From positions 1 to 32,764 of the forward strand of contig DGNT01000149.1 of assembly GCA_002389055.1 (NCBI GenBank): a DNA stretch of 32,764 nt, in the 5' to 3' direction. Position 1 is the first letter of the stretch. Every line of letters begins with the position of its first letter. The position numbers and the translations under genes are program-made. This stretch comes from Alcanivorax sp. UBA4485. GTDB taxonomy: Bacteria > Pseudomonadota > Gammaproteobacteria > Pseudomonadales > Alcanivoracaceae. A model generated the notes under the pieces. It searched no databases. It was not told the origin of the DNA and was given only the letters and a program-made list of their open reading frames with translations. This document shows, piece by piece, positions 1 through 8,094 of the stretch.

Positions 1-908
1 CCGTGAACCGCCTGTGCGGCTCGTCCATGCAGGCCCTGCACAGCGCCGCCCAGGCCATCGAAACCGGCAACGGCGAGGTGTTCGTGATCGGCGGCGTGGA
101 GCACATGGGCCATGTGGCCATGGACCACGGCGTGGACCTCAACCCCGAGCTGTCCAAGTACACCGCCCGGGCCTCCAACATGATGGGCCTGACCGCGGAA
201 ATGCTCGGCCGCATGCACGGCATCACCCGTGAACAGCAGGACGCCTTCGGCGTGCGCTCCCACAAGAAAGCCTGGGAAGCCACCGAACAGGGCCGCTGGA
301 GCAATGAGATCGTGCCGATCGAAGGCCACGACGCCGAAGGCCGCAAGGTACTCTGCGAAATCGACGAGACCATCCGCGCCAACGCCAGCCTGGAAGACAT
401 GGCCAAGCTGCGCCCGGTGTTCGATCCCGTCAGCGGCAGCGTGACCGCCGGCACCTCCTCGGCCCTGTCCGACGGTGCCAGCGCCATGCTGGTCATGAGC
501 GCCGAGCGCGCCCAGGCCCTGGGCCTCAAGCCCCGCGCCAAGATCCGCAGCATGGCCGTGGCCGGCTGCGACGCGGCCATCATGGGCTACGGCCCGGTGC
601 CCGCCACCCAGAAAGCCCTGAAACGGGCCGGCCTGACCATCGACGACATCGACTACGTCGAGCTCAACGAAGCCTTCGCCGCGCAGTCCCTGCCGGTGCT
701 GAAGGACCTCAAGCTGATCGACAAGATGGAAGAGAAGGTCAACCTGAACGGCGGCGCCATCGCCCTGGGCCACCCCCTGGGCTGCTCCGGCGCGCGCATC
801 ACCGGCACCCTGCTCAACGTACTGGAAGGCAACGACGGCCAGATCGGCCTTGCCACCATGTGCATTGGTCTGGGTCAGGGTATTGCTACGGTGATTGAGC
901 GGGTTTAA
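1..908 (+). CDS. fadA: 3-ketoacyl-CoA thiolase FadA, 5'-truncated by window edge
   Basis: This is the C-terminal 301 residues of the beta-oxidation thiolase, which cleaves 3-ketoacyl-CoA to acetyl-CoA and a shortened acyl-CoA as the beta subunit of the FadBA complex. All three thiolase catalytic positions are visible: the nucleophile Cys5 in NRLCGSSMQAL, His257 in ALGHPLGCSGAR, and Cys287 in TMCIGLGQG. Their spacing matches E. coli FadA Cys91/His343/Cys373 with a constant offset of 86, so about 86 residues are missing. The GTG at position 3 is an internal valine codon, not a start, and the frame is open to the edge. A strong terminator follows within 40 bp, so this is the last gene of its operon, presumably after fadB outside the window. 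Confidence 0.96.
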   Translation, partial: VNRLCGSSMQALHSAAQAIETGNGEVFVIGGVEHMGHVAMDHGVDLNPELSKYTARASNMMGLTAEMLGRMHGITREQQDAFGVRSHKKAWEATEQGRWSNEIVPIEGHDAEGRKVLCEIDETIRANASLEDMAKLRPVFDPVSGSVTAGTSSALSDGASAMLVMSAERAQALGLKPRAKIRSMAVAGCDAAIMGYGPVPATQKALKRAGLTIDDIDYVELNEAFAAQSLPVLKDLKLIDKMEEKVNLNGGAIALGHPLGCSGARITGTLLNVLEGNDGQIGLATMCIGLGQGIATVIERV

Positions 909-943
909 GGATTCGCTTTATTCACTGTTGGTGATATGAAGAA

Positions 944-975
944 GCCCCGGCGGGTTTTCCCGTCGGGGTTTTTTT
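944..975 (+). terminator. Rho-independent terminator of fadA
   Basis: A 10-bp GC stem (CCCCGGCGGG at 945-954 with CCCGTCGGGG at 959-968, one G-T pair) closes a TTTT loop and runs into seven T residues. It sits 36 bp after the fadA stop. It resembles the hairpin at 7568-7600, including an upstream TTGGTGATA. Confidence 0.9.
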
Positions 976-1023
976 GTGGCCCGCTTCGTTGACTTGCCGG
1001 GGCGGCAACGACAGCCTTTCACC

Positions 1024-2400
1024 ATGAATAAATCAGCGGCCAGCCCTGACCCGATCCCGGCACGCATCTGGAAAATCGCCGCCATCGCGGGGGCCGGCGC
1101 CTTTATGGCTATGCTGGATTCCACCGTTGCCAATCTGGCGTTGGAATCCATTCGCACTGACCTGGCCAGCCCGCTGGCCACCATCCAATGGGTCGTCACC
1201 GGTTATCTGATCGCCCTGGCGGTGTCCCTGCCGGCGGCGGCCTGGCTGGGCAGCCGCTTCGGCTATGGGCGGGTGTGGTGGTGGTCGCTGGCCGGATTCG
1301 TAGGCGGTTCAGTGCTGTGCGCCCTGGCACCGGAACCGGGCACCCTGATAGCCGCCCGCTTTTTGCAGGGCCTCGCCGCGGGCATCATGGTGCCGGCCGG
1401 ACAAGCGGTGATCGGCGCCACCGCCGAACGCAACCAGCTGGGCCGGTTAATGGGCACTCTGGGGCTGGTGATCGCCCTCGGGCCGGCGCTCGGCCCTGGC
1501 CTGGGCGGCGCGCTTCTCGAAGTGGCGTCTTGGCGCTGGCTGTTCTGGCTGAATGTACCCGTGGGTCTGCTCGCCCTGCTGGCCGGGCGTACCCTGATTC
1601 CGCCCGGAGACCGGGACTCACACCGAACCCTGGACTGGCCCGGCCTCACTCTGCTGGTACTGGGTCTGCCCGCCGCACTTTACGGTGCAACGATGATCGG
1701 CGCCGAAGAAATCGACGCACCGGCTGTCACCGCATTGGCCATCGGCCTCACACTGATCATCGTCTTCATGCTCACCGCCACCCGCACACAGCCCCCACCG
1801 ATTCTCGACCTGCGGCTGCTGGCGATCCGTCGGTTCCGCGCCGCCACCGCCACCTGCGGCCTGACCGGCGCCAATATGTACGCTGGACTTCTGCTTTTGC
1901 CGCTGTACTTCCAGACCAGCGCCGGCTTCGACGCCACCACCACCGGCCTGCTACTTCTAACCCTGGGCCTCGGCAGCGCTCTTGTCCTGCCGATTGCCGG
2001 CGCCCTCACCGACCGCCATGGCCCGGGCCTCGTCAGCCTCGCCGGCGTCGCGCTGCTGATAGTGACCACACTGCCCTTCCTTTTCACCGGAACCCTGCCT
2101 CTGGGCGTGCTTATCGCCCTGTTGGTGATGCGCGGCGCCGGCCTCGCCCTGGCACAGATGCCCGCCATGACCGCCGCCTACACGACGGTTTCGGCCCGAC
2201 AGATGGGCGACGCCACCACCCTGGTAAACATCGTCCAGCGCATCGGCGGCGCGCTTGGCGCCATCACGGTGGTGGTGGTGCTGACACAGACCGGGGACGC
2301 TTATCGGTGGGCGTTTGCGGGGTTGCTGATAATTGCCTTTTTAAATGTGATCCCCACACTCGGCATGGTTTCCGGGCGCGAAACAATCGTGCGGTCTTAA
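1024..2400 (+). CDS. MFS efflux transporter, DHA2 (EmrB/QacA-like) family
   Basis: This 458-residue inner-membrane protein is almost entirely hydrophobic, consistent with the 14-helix DHA2 drug:proton antiporters. Family hallmarks are the first-helix motif MAMLDSTVANLALESI, the following QWVVTGYLIALAVSLP, the loop GSRFGYGRVW (motif A type) and the motif-C-like GLVIALGPALGPGLGG. The substrate cannot be told from sequence. I place the start at ATG 1024; an in-frame GTG at 976 would begin in the last bases of the fadA terminator and add 16 non-hydrophobic residues. No adjacent membrane-fusion protein or TetR/MarR regulator is present, so it may work alone. Immediately after the stop comes a truncated toxin-antitoxin remnant. 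Confidence 0.88.
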   Translation: MNKSAASPDPIPARIWKIAAIAGAGAFMAMLDSTVANLALESIRTDLASPLATIQWVVTGYLIALAVSLPAAAWLGSRFGYGRVWWWSLAGFVGGSVLCALAPEPGTLIAARFLQGLAAGIMVPAGQAVIGATAERNQLGRLMGTLGLVIALGPALGPGLGGALLEVASWRWLFWLNVPVGLLALLAGRTLIPPGDRDSHRTLDWPGLTLLVLGLPAALYGATMIGAEEIDAPAVTALAIGLTLIIVFMLTATRTQPPPILDLRLLAIRRFRAATATCGLTGANMYAGLLLLPLYFQTSAGFDATTTGLLLLTLGLGSALVLPIAGALTDRHGPGLVSLAGVALLIVTTLPFLFTGTLPLGVLIALLVMRGAGLALAQMPAMTAAYTTVSARQMGDATTLVNIVQRIGGALGAITVVVVLTQTGDAYRWAFAGLLIIAFLNVIPTLGMVSGRETIVRS

Positions 2401-2416
2401 AGCGCGAGTTCGTCCA

Positions 2417-2518
2417 ATGCCAGCTCCCTTCATAGGCCAACTGGATCAGAGCGACGGCACCCGCATCACCTCGAAAGCCGGCCTGGACGAATTGTTCGAA
2501 GACCTGAAGGCACAATGA
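2417..2518 (+). pseudogene. Antitoxin C-terminal stub
   Basis: A 33-residue frame (MPAPFIGQLDQ...ELFEDLKAQ) ends in TGA, overlapping by ATGA the start of the toxin remnant. That is the usual antitoxin-toxin coupling. The sequence is polar and acidic, like the toxin-wrapping tail of ParD/RelB antitoxins. No DNA-binding N-terminus is present: the frame is closed upstream by stops at 2342 and 2348, inside the MFS gene. There is no convincing ribosome site. I read it as a truncated antitoxin, with identity inferred mainly from position. Confidence 0.45.
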
Positions 2519-2810
2519 CGTTTTCCGTACTGGTCATTTCTCCCGCCGCCCGAGAGGACCTGCGCGCTATCCACCAGAGTACAGAATACGATATTGGGGC
2601 AAACCCGATCCAATGACTATCTGACCGCGCTTAAAGAGACGCTCTGGTCGCCCCTTGAACACCCCGAAAAAGGCAAAACACGACCCGAATTCCCCGGTGA
2701 GACCCGCAGCTTGCCGGCATCCAGCCATGTCATCTTCTACCGGATACAGCGGAAACAACTGGAGATCATTCGGGTTCTGCATGTCAGGCAGGATGTTAAC
2801 CGGCACCTTT
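2515..2810 (+). pseudogene. Frameshifted ParE/RelE-family toxin
   Basis: Frame 1 from ATG 2515 encodes the typical ParE start FSVLVISPAAREDLRAIHQ and stops at 2614-2616. The next frame continues the same fold: SNDYLTALKETLW, then GETRSLPASSHVIFYRI, then QLEIIRVLHVRQDVNRHL up to about 2810. These are the successive helix and strands of a ParE/RelE toxin, so one gene is broken by an indel of one or two bases around 2590-2612. ParE toxins poison gyrase and RelE toxins cleave mRNA; which applies here is unclear. The antitoxin is also truncated, so loss of toxin function is expected. Homology ends near 2810, although the second frame stays open to 2911. Confidence 0.75.
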
Positions 2811-3021
2811 GGACCCTTGGCGGCGTATTGGCCTGGACTTGGTCAGGTTCTCTACCACCGCCGAGCCACCAAAAGGACCAGACCTTCTCGAAGGCAACAA
2901 GCGAGACCTGACCCCGTGACTCTCCAACCGCGAATCCAAATGACTTCATTTGGCAGAATTGCAAAGGCGCGCAGGAAGAGGGGCGCCGGCCAGAGACCAT
3001 TGTATCGCAATCAGCCCAAAT
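2811..3021. other. Gene-free stretch with inverted repeat GTCAGGT/ACCTGAC
   Basis: No coding region is credible here. A 7-bp inverted repeat (2842-2848 and 2906-2912) is extended imperfectly by TTCTC and GAG, and the right arm continues as ACCTGACCCC. It may be a decayed mobile-element end between the toxin remnant and the convergent helicase gene; this is inference only. Confidence 0.35.
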
Positions 3022-5394
3022 TTAATTAATGGTAAGCAATCTTCCGGCCTTAAACTCAAACTCACTGCAAAATTCTTGGATATTAAGAAGAAACCGACTT
3101 GGCGCACTTCCAGAATGAGAGGAGTAAACCAGATACAACTCCTTGCATGCACGAGTCATCGCAACATACAACCTAGATGCATCCCTTGAAATCCCAAATT
3201 CATCCACTTTTTTTGCAGGAATTATTCCCTCCTGAACGCCAACAATAAAGACGTACTCAAACTCATGCCCCTTCGCGGTCTCAATCGTACTAATTGATAT
3301 ACAGTTGCTTTCCAACTTCCCTGCATTTTTTCTCAACTCTTGAGCGTTCAAACATTTCTTTGACAACCTGTCACTCAAGCTTTGTCTGATTTTAGAGTTC
3401 AAACCAATCAAACATACTTGAGGGTAGACGCGATCATCATCAACCAGTGCCTGGTAATCCTTTATTATCGACTCAACTCTCTCTACAGAAAAGTCGACTT
3501 GGTCTTGTGTGTTTTTGCATTTAACAATATAAGGCCTTTCGCCAACAGCCTCCGGGAAGTCTGGCTCCGTTGGATTTATGACGTTATCCTCATCAACATC
3601 AGCATATTCGTAATTTTCTATTAGAGCATAAGCGGCCCTCATTATCTCCTTTGTATTTCTATAATTCTTTTTCAGAACAAAGCTTCTATTCGCTACATTG
3701 ACCCCACAAGATTTAAGGACGAAGCCCTTGTTGTATATTTTTTGAGCCCCATCTCCGACTAAGAAAAGACCATCTTTCTCTAAGGATATATTACTCCCAC
3801 CTCTGACAGGCAAAAGACCCAACATTCTAACCTCAAGCTGCGAAAGATCCTGGACCTCATCAACTAAAACACAGCGATACGGGGCATAATTATAAACCTT
3901 CTTCTTTAATCTTTCCCGATCAATACTTTTCCAGCCATAGTCTGCACATGATTTATCTAGAGACAGCAGCGCAACTGCACCGGAGACCACGCCTTCGTAA
4001 TCTAGCTTTAGAAGCTGCCTTAACTGCTCATCTTTATACTTCGCGGCGTCAAGAAACGCTCTTCTATCAGACGTCATTAATGCCTTACCTCGACCAACTC
4101 GCTTGAACATCTTGCCATCTTTGTATTTATCATACTCAGAAGGAAGAAGTCTTGAGCGAATATGTGATATCTCCTCATCAATGAACTTCTCGATTGAACT
4201 TCCTTTTTCTCCTGAAAAAACCCCACCGCGAAAATCTTCATGGCTTTTTACATAGTTGCGGACTTTTCTAGACAGATCTTTCATTCCCGCATCCCCAAGC
4301 CGAGTAAAGCAGCTAGCACCGTTTGGATGGAGATCAAAGATAATCTTCTCGGCAAACCCATTGATCGTATAGGTCGATATAGATGATGATTCTACCCCAC
4401 ACAGCTCGTTCACAAGAGAGTCCAATAACCTCCGCATACTTTCTGTCAGAGTTAGGATAACAATTGGTTGCTTATATTTCTTTGCAAGAAAGCGTGCTCG
4501 GTGCAACATCACACACGTCTTCCCGCTGCCGGAGACCCCTCTAAGCCTAGCAGGCCCTCTAAATTCCCTTATCGACAACTCTTTTTGCTTGGGGTGGAGA
4601 AATAGAAGCCAATCAGCCCACGAAGAATTCTCCGGCAATGAGGCGGCCTCATCCCATGTAACAAAGGTCTCACTATTAACAGGATCAGTCATGGCTTTAG
4701 CAGCGTCATTATCCGACGCAACGGCGGCGCCACCTCTATCAATTTCAATTCTTGACCTCAAGGATTTGAACTCTCTAGCATGAGCCAACGAGAAAAGGTC
4801 AATAAAAAGAAGAGCCGAATCAGTTCCGTATTGGTCTTCAATATAACTTGACACTCCAGACGAATCTTCCTCCCACTTTTCGGAGGTAATCCCCATGGCG
4901 TATTCAATCAGGTCATTATCGGCGATGTCTCTCAGTAATTCTTTTTCCACACCTCGCAACAAAGGAAGCTTCAAGAGCTCTTCAGGACTATCAAGATCCG
5001 GCTCAACGGCTTTCTTTGAAGATTCAGTAACACTTGATACCTTAACAAACTCCAGTGTTCTATCTTTTCGGCTTTCAACCCATTTATAATCCCTATGATT
5101 TTCCAACCAGTTTTCTGTGTCGTCATGTGTTCCGACAAAAAGAAACGCTCTTACTCCCTTCTCTCTGTCGACCAATTGAACAACCAGGCGGTAACCGTTC
5201 CCCAAGTCATACTTTTCTGCATTCTGAACTCGACTCTCTCCATTATTTGTCCTTTGCAAACTCTTAATTTCCCCTTCAGAGCCTGCTTCACTCATGGCAG
5301 CTCTTACTTTCGTTATCGCATCTTTCCCTTTCTTTCCTGATCTCGCCAATTTCCTAAAGCACTTATTCAAGAATCTTGTCTGTATAACCTTCAA
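3022..5394 (-). CDS. UvrD/Rep-type SF1 helicase with N-terminal RelE-like domain
   Basis: The protein has 790 residues. Residues 1-100 resemble a RelE/ParE toxin fold: KLARSGKKGKDAITKV helix, KYDLGNGYRLVV strand, then RAFLFVGTHDDTENWLE. Residues 100-265 are a linker of unknown type. The SF1 helicase core follows: Walker A GVSGSGKT (286-293), Walker B DEVQD (512-516), motif III LVGDGAQKIY, motif IV NYRN (577-580), motif V ETAKGHEFE (705-713) and motif VI YVAMTRA (743-749). The start is TTG 5394, supported by AAGGGGG about six bases upstream. The gene is visibly more AT-rich than its surroundings, suggesting transfer. It lies 55 bp downstream of the NERD-helicase gene on the same strand, so co-transcription is likely. 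Helicase activity is well supported; the toxin-like reading of the N-terminus is by pattern, and toxicity is untested. Confidence 0.85.
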   Translation of the reverse strand: MKVIQTRFLNKCFRKLARSGKKGKDAITKVRAAMSEAGSEGEIKSLQRTNNGESRVQNAEKYDLGNGYRLVVQLVDREKGVRAFLFVGTHDDTENWLENHRDYKWVESRKDRTLEFVKVSSVTESSKKAVEPDLDSPEELLKLPLLRGVEKELLRDIADNDLIEYAMGITSEKWEEDSSGVSSYIEDQYGTDSALLFIDLFSLAHAREFKSLRSRIEIDRGGAAVASDNDAAKAMTDPVNSETFVTWDEAASLPENSSWADWLLFLHPKQKELSIREFRGPARLRGVSGSGKTCVMLHRARFLAKKYKQPIVILTLTESMRRLLDSLVNELCGVESSSISTYTINGFAEKIIFDLHPNGASCFTRLGDAGMKDLSRKVRNYVKSHEDFRGGVFSGEKGSSIEKFIDEEISHIRSRLLPSEYDKYKDGKMFKRVGRGKALMTSDRRAFLDAAKYKDEQLRQLLKLDYEGVVSGAVALLSLDKSCADYGWKSIDRERLKKKVYNYAPYRCVLVDEVQDLSQLEVRMLGLLPVRGGSNISLEKDGLFLVGDGAQKIYNKGFVLKSCGVNVANRSFVLKKNYRNTKEIMRAAYALIENYEYADVDEDNVINPTEPDFPEAVGERPYIVKCKNTQDQVDFSVERVESIIKDYQALVDDDRVYPQVCLIGLNSKIRQSLSDRLSKKCLNAQELRKNAGKLESNCISISTIETAKGHEFEYVFIVGVQEGIIPAKKVDEFGISRDASRLYVAMTRACKELYLVYSSHSGSAPSRFLLNIQEFCSEFEFKAGRLLTIN

Positions 5395-5449
5395 GATTTA
5401 CCCCCTTAATTATCTTAAATTTCACTAAATACGTACACCATTCCACAAT

Positions 5450-7327
5450 CTACAGCGTACTCGCCGACCCCCTATGGAGCTTATTCGTAAACCAGTTATG
5501 GTCACTGGAAACCACTAATAATCTTTGTCTAGCTCGCGTCATACCAATATAAAGCAGCCGTACCTCATGACCTCGCCGATCTATTTCCTCTCTAAGCCCA
5601 CCCAGTCCGGCCAAAACCACCGTATCGAACTCCAAGCCTTTACTGCTCTGTCGAGTAAGCAGCGCCACCATTTCTGCGCTGCTGTCGTAGGCCTTCTTTT
5701 CGCTTTTCCCCCTCACCCATGCACAGGGTATTCCGACGCATGTTAACGATTTCTTAATCACCGCTGCCTGCCAATGGCGGGCATACACCACCGCGATGCC
5801 ATTAAGCGGTTGACCGCCCTGATGCCACTTCTTCACGCAGCGGGCGATGTAGTGTGCTTCATCGTTAAAGCTGTCGAACTTCCGAAACTGCGGTTGTGGT
5901 CCACTGGTCCCAGCCACTTCCGGTGCGATCAGCGGAATGTGATCGTCATCGGCGTCTTGCTCTTGCAGGAAGTCCTTCGCGAAGCCGTAGGCGAAGCTGA
6001 GGATTTCCCTGGTGTTGCGGTAGTTCAGCTTCAGGATAGTGGTACGCCCACGTGCCTCGATGCCGGCACTGGACAGGGGAAACTTCAGGCTACGCTTCTT
6101 GTAGATGGACTGCGCATCGTCATAAAGCAACAGCAGAGAGTTGGTATCAGGGTCGATCATCTGGACGATGAGCTTGAGCCATTCCTGTTCGAAGTCGTGA
6201 CCTTCGTCGATCATCACCGCGCTGTATTGGGCGCGGGGTATCTGATCTTTGTCCACGGCCTGGATGACGGTTTCCACTTCCCGTTCCCAGTGGGGCGCGG
6301 CGCCTTGTATCAGGTCCACGTTATAGGTTCTTCGCTGCAGGCCGCACCATTCGTGGAAGTGGTGCACCTGCACTTTTTCTTCGATGCCTTTCTCCGCGAT
6401 GAAGCTGCGCAGTCGGGCGGCCAGGGTGATGTTGAAGCACAGCACCAGGATGGGTTTGGTAACGGCCTGGGCCAGGTGCAGGCAGCGGTAGCCGAGGATC
6501 AGGGTTTTGCCGGAGCCAGCAACGCCATGGATCACGCGGTGGCCGTCGCCCATGCTTTTGGCGAGCTGTTCCTGCTGGAGGTCCATAACGCGGACGATGT
6601 CGGGGATGACTAGCTCTTTCCCTTCGTTCGTTTCTCCACCGACCGGATCTTCGTCCTGGTAGCCTCCGCCAAATAGGTTTTGCTGCGGGGCGTTGATACG
6701 GATTTCCGGGAAGGGCTGCCAACGGATGCGATCAATCTGCGGGAGGGTGAGCTTTTCGCCGAAGGCGTATTCAAACATGCCCCAGAGCCGGCCCTGGAAC
6801 ATTTCTGGGTCGGCGGTGGCGGTCATCTCGTCCTTGCAGATCAGCCGGTGCGCGGGCAGCACCAGTTCCTGATCCACTTCATCGATGGCCTCGTTCCATT
6901 GCTTGCGGGTGATATTGGGGAAGACCACCCCATAGCCCCACAGGAAACAGAGCTTGCCCTTGAAGCGCCCGTCGGTCTGCATCAGGTGAGGGTCACGTTG
7001 CAGGCGGTTTATGGCGACCAGGGCGTACTGGCGTGCCTGCTCCAGGGGATTGCTGACGGTTTTCAGGCCCTGTTGGGTATGAATCTCGGCGTCACGCGGG
7101 GTGAGGCGCTTGAGGGTGTCCAGCTTCCAGTCTTTAACCTCCAAAAACAGCAGGCCCCGGCCGGGGTGCAGGATGATGTAATCGGGGTAACGGCGCTGAC
7201 GGCCCAGGGGGATGTCGTACCAGACGGTATAGTCGTCCTCGAGCAGACTTTCCAGGCGCTGGCCCAGACGCCGTTCGCCCGGCGTCATACCGCGAATGGT
7301 GCTGAGGCTGGGAATCACCGTGGCCAT
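5450..7327 (-). CDS. NERD nuclease-related domain / SF1 helicase
   Basis: The protein has 625 residues. The N-terminal NERD domain (about 12-130) carries the restriction-like core PDY (Asp49) and LEVKDWK (Glu63, Lys65), the D...E-x-K arrangement of a PD-(D/E)XK-like nuclease. The helicase core has Walker A GVAGSGKT (268-275), motif II DEGHD (374-378), motif III LYDDAQSIY, NYRN (435-438), SSKGLEFD (561-568) and YIGMTRAR (593-600). NERD-helicases act on DNA and are frequent in defence-rich regions. ATG 7327 is preceded by GGAGC nine bases upstream. The 3' third of the gene looks more AT-rich than its 5' part, matching the downstream helicase gene. Paired with that gene, it is a candidate two-component nuclease-helicase system; defence is inference. 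Confidence 0.9.
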   Translation of the reverse strand: MATVIPSLSTIRGMTPGERRLGQRLESLLEDDYTVWYDIPLGRQRRYPDYIILHPGRGLLFLEVKDWKLDTLKRLTPRDAEIHTQQGLKTVSNPLEQARQYALVAINRLQRDPHLMQTDGRFKGKLCFLWGYGVVFPNITRKQWNEAIDEVDQELVLPAHRLICKDEMTATADPEMFQGRLWGMFEYAFGEKLTLPQIDRIRWQPFPEIRINAPQQNLFGGGYQDEDPVGGETNEGKELVIPDIVRVMDLQQEQLAKSMGDGHRVIHGVAGSGKTLILGYRCLHLAQAVTKPILVLCFNITLAARLRSFIAEKGIEEKVQVHHFHEWCGLQRRTYNVDLIQGAAPHWEREVETVIQAVDKDQIPRAQYSAVMIDEGHDFEQEWLKLIVQMIDPDTNSLLLLYDDAQSIYKKRSLKFPLSSAGIEARGRTTILKLNYRNTREILSFAYGFAKDFLQEQDADDDHIPLIAPEVAGTSGPQPQFRKFDSFNDEAHYIARCVKKWHQGGQPLNGIAVVYARHWQAAVIKKSLTCVGIPCAWVRGKSEKKAYDSSAEMVALLTRQSSKGLEFDTVVLAGLGGLREEIDRRGHEVRLLYIGMTRARQRLLVVSSDHNWFTNKLHRGSASTL

Positions 7328-7663
7328 GAGGGTCAGCTCCGGCGGGCAACGGCTTTGCGGGTGGTTGCTTCAGAGCCCATGGCGGGCCGGCGGGTGCGCT
7401 CGCGGACAGACATCCCTTTCCCCCTGAATCATTGTATTCTTCGCCTAGCCTCTCCGGGCCGGCGGTTATTATTTTGTGATGCAGGTCCGAAATTACACCA
7501 TCTTGTGGGGAAAATAAAAGCAAAAAGGCGATGAGCCAATAAGCGGGTTACTTACTTTTGGTGATAGAAAAAAGCCCCAGCGGGTTCTCCCGTCCGGGGC
7601 CTTCTCATAAAAAGTGTTCGCCATTGGATAGACGGTTAAACCGTTTCCTGCCTTGACGTCCAC
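7328..7663. other. Intergenic region between NERD-helicase and XRE gene
   Basis: No credible gene is present. The region should hold the promoter for the NERD-helicase gene on the - strand; the best -10-like hexamer is TACAAT (complement of 7431-7436), but no good -35 accompanies it. The other recognisable element is the terminator hairpin at 7568-7600. Confidence 0.5.
7568..7600 (-). terminator. Terminator downstream of the XRE-family gene
   Basis: Read on the - strand, an interrupted GC stem (GCCCC...GGGGC ends with an inner CGGG/CCCG) is followed by TTTTTT (complement of 7568-7573). It lies 64 bp after the XRE gene stop. It is a diverged copy of the fadA terminator, including the neighbouring TTGGTGATA at 7558-7566. 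Confidence 0.75.
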
Positions 7664-8023
7664 TCAATCGGTCAACTCCGTCAACTGAGCCACATCACAA
7701 CCAAGCACCCTGGCCCAGGAGCGCAGGGTCTCAATGTGAGGCTTGTTCCCCATCTTTTCAGCCTGAGCCACGGCCCCCTGGGTCACCCCCAGCTTCTCGG
7801 CCAGTTGCGCCTGGGAAAGACCGCGATGCTTGCGCCATGCAGCCATCGGGCTGATGTTTTTTTCAATCATCAGGTCCACGACCTCATGCGGAATAGTGAC
7901 GTGACCATCAGCGTCAAGCAGCGCCTGATACTCATCGAACGGCACCACGGCATACAGTGGGTTGCCATTGGTATCGTGGATAATCTGAGCGCTGCCTTTT
8001 GTGGCTTCAGTAGGTCCGCTCAT
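7664..8023 (-). CDS. XRE-family HTH antitoxin-like regulator, no adjacent toxin
   Basis: The protein has 119 residues. Residues 12-36 (AQIIHDTNGNPLYAVVPFDEY) look like the short beta segment at the start of Phd-type antitoxins. Residues 60-115 form a Cro/C1-type helix-turn-helix with the classical GLSQAQLAEKLGVTQGAVAQAE. This combination is common in antitoxins that repress their own promoter and neutralise RelE/HigB-type toxins. No stand-alone toxin gene adjoins it. A promoter with an overlapping inverted repeat lies about 72-113 bp upstream, which fits autoregulation. The ATG at 8023 has AGGTG ten bases upstream. The RelE-like domain of the helicase at 3022-5394 is a speculative partner; a terminator separates them. 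Confidence 0.85.
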   Translation of the reverse strand: MSGPTEATKGSAQIIHDTNGNPLYAVVPFDEYQALLDADGHVTIPHEVVDLMIEKNISPMAAWRKHRGLSQAQLAEKLGVTQGAVAQAEKMGNKPHIETLRSWARVLGCDVAQLTELTD

Positions 8024-8094
8024 CTCGCTTTTTCACCTCTTGAACCGTAATGATCCACACACTGTACATCTGCCGTCCCTTGCCTTGCCGACTT

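Noticed and set aside
976..1023. GTG at 976 as start of the MFS gene
   Set aside because: It overlaps the end of the fadA terminator and adds a polar stretch that is not family-like; ATG 1024 fits better.
2594..2911. A complete 105-residue toxin gene starting at TTG 2594
   Set aside because: It lacks the first strand and helix of the ParE fold, which are found in the neighbouring frame; there is no ribosome site.
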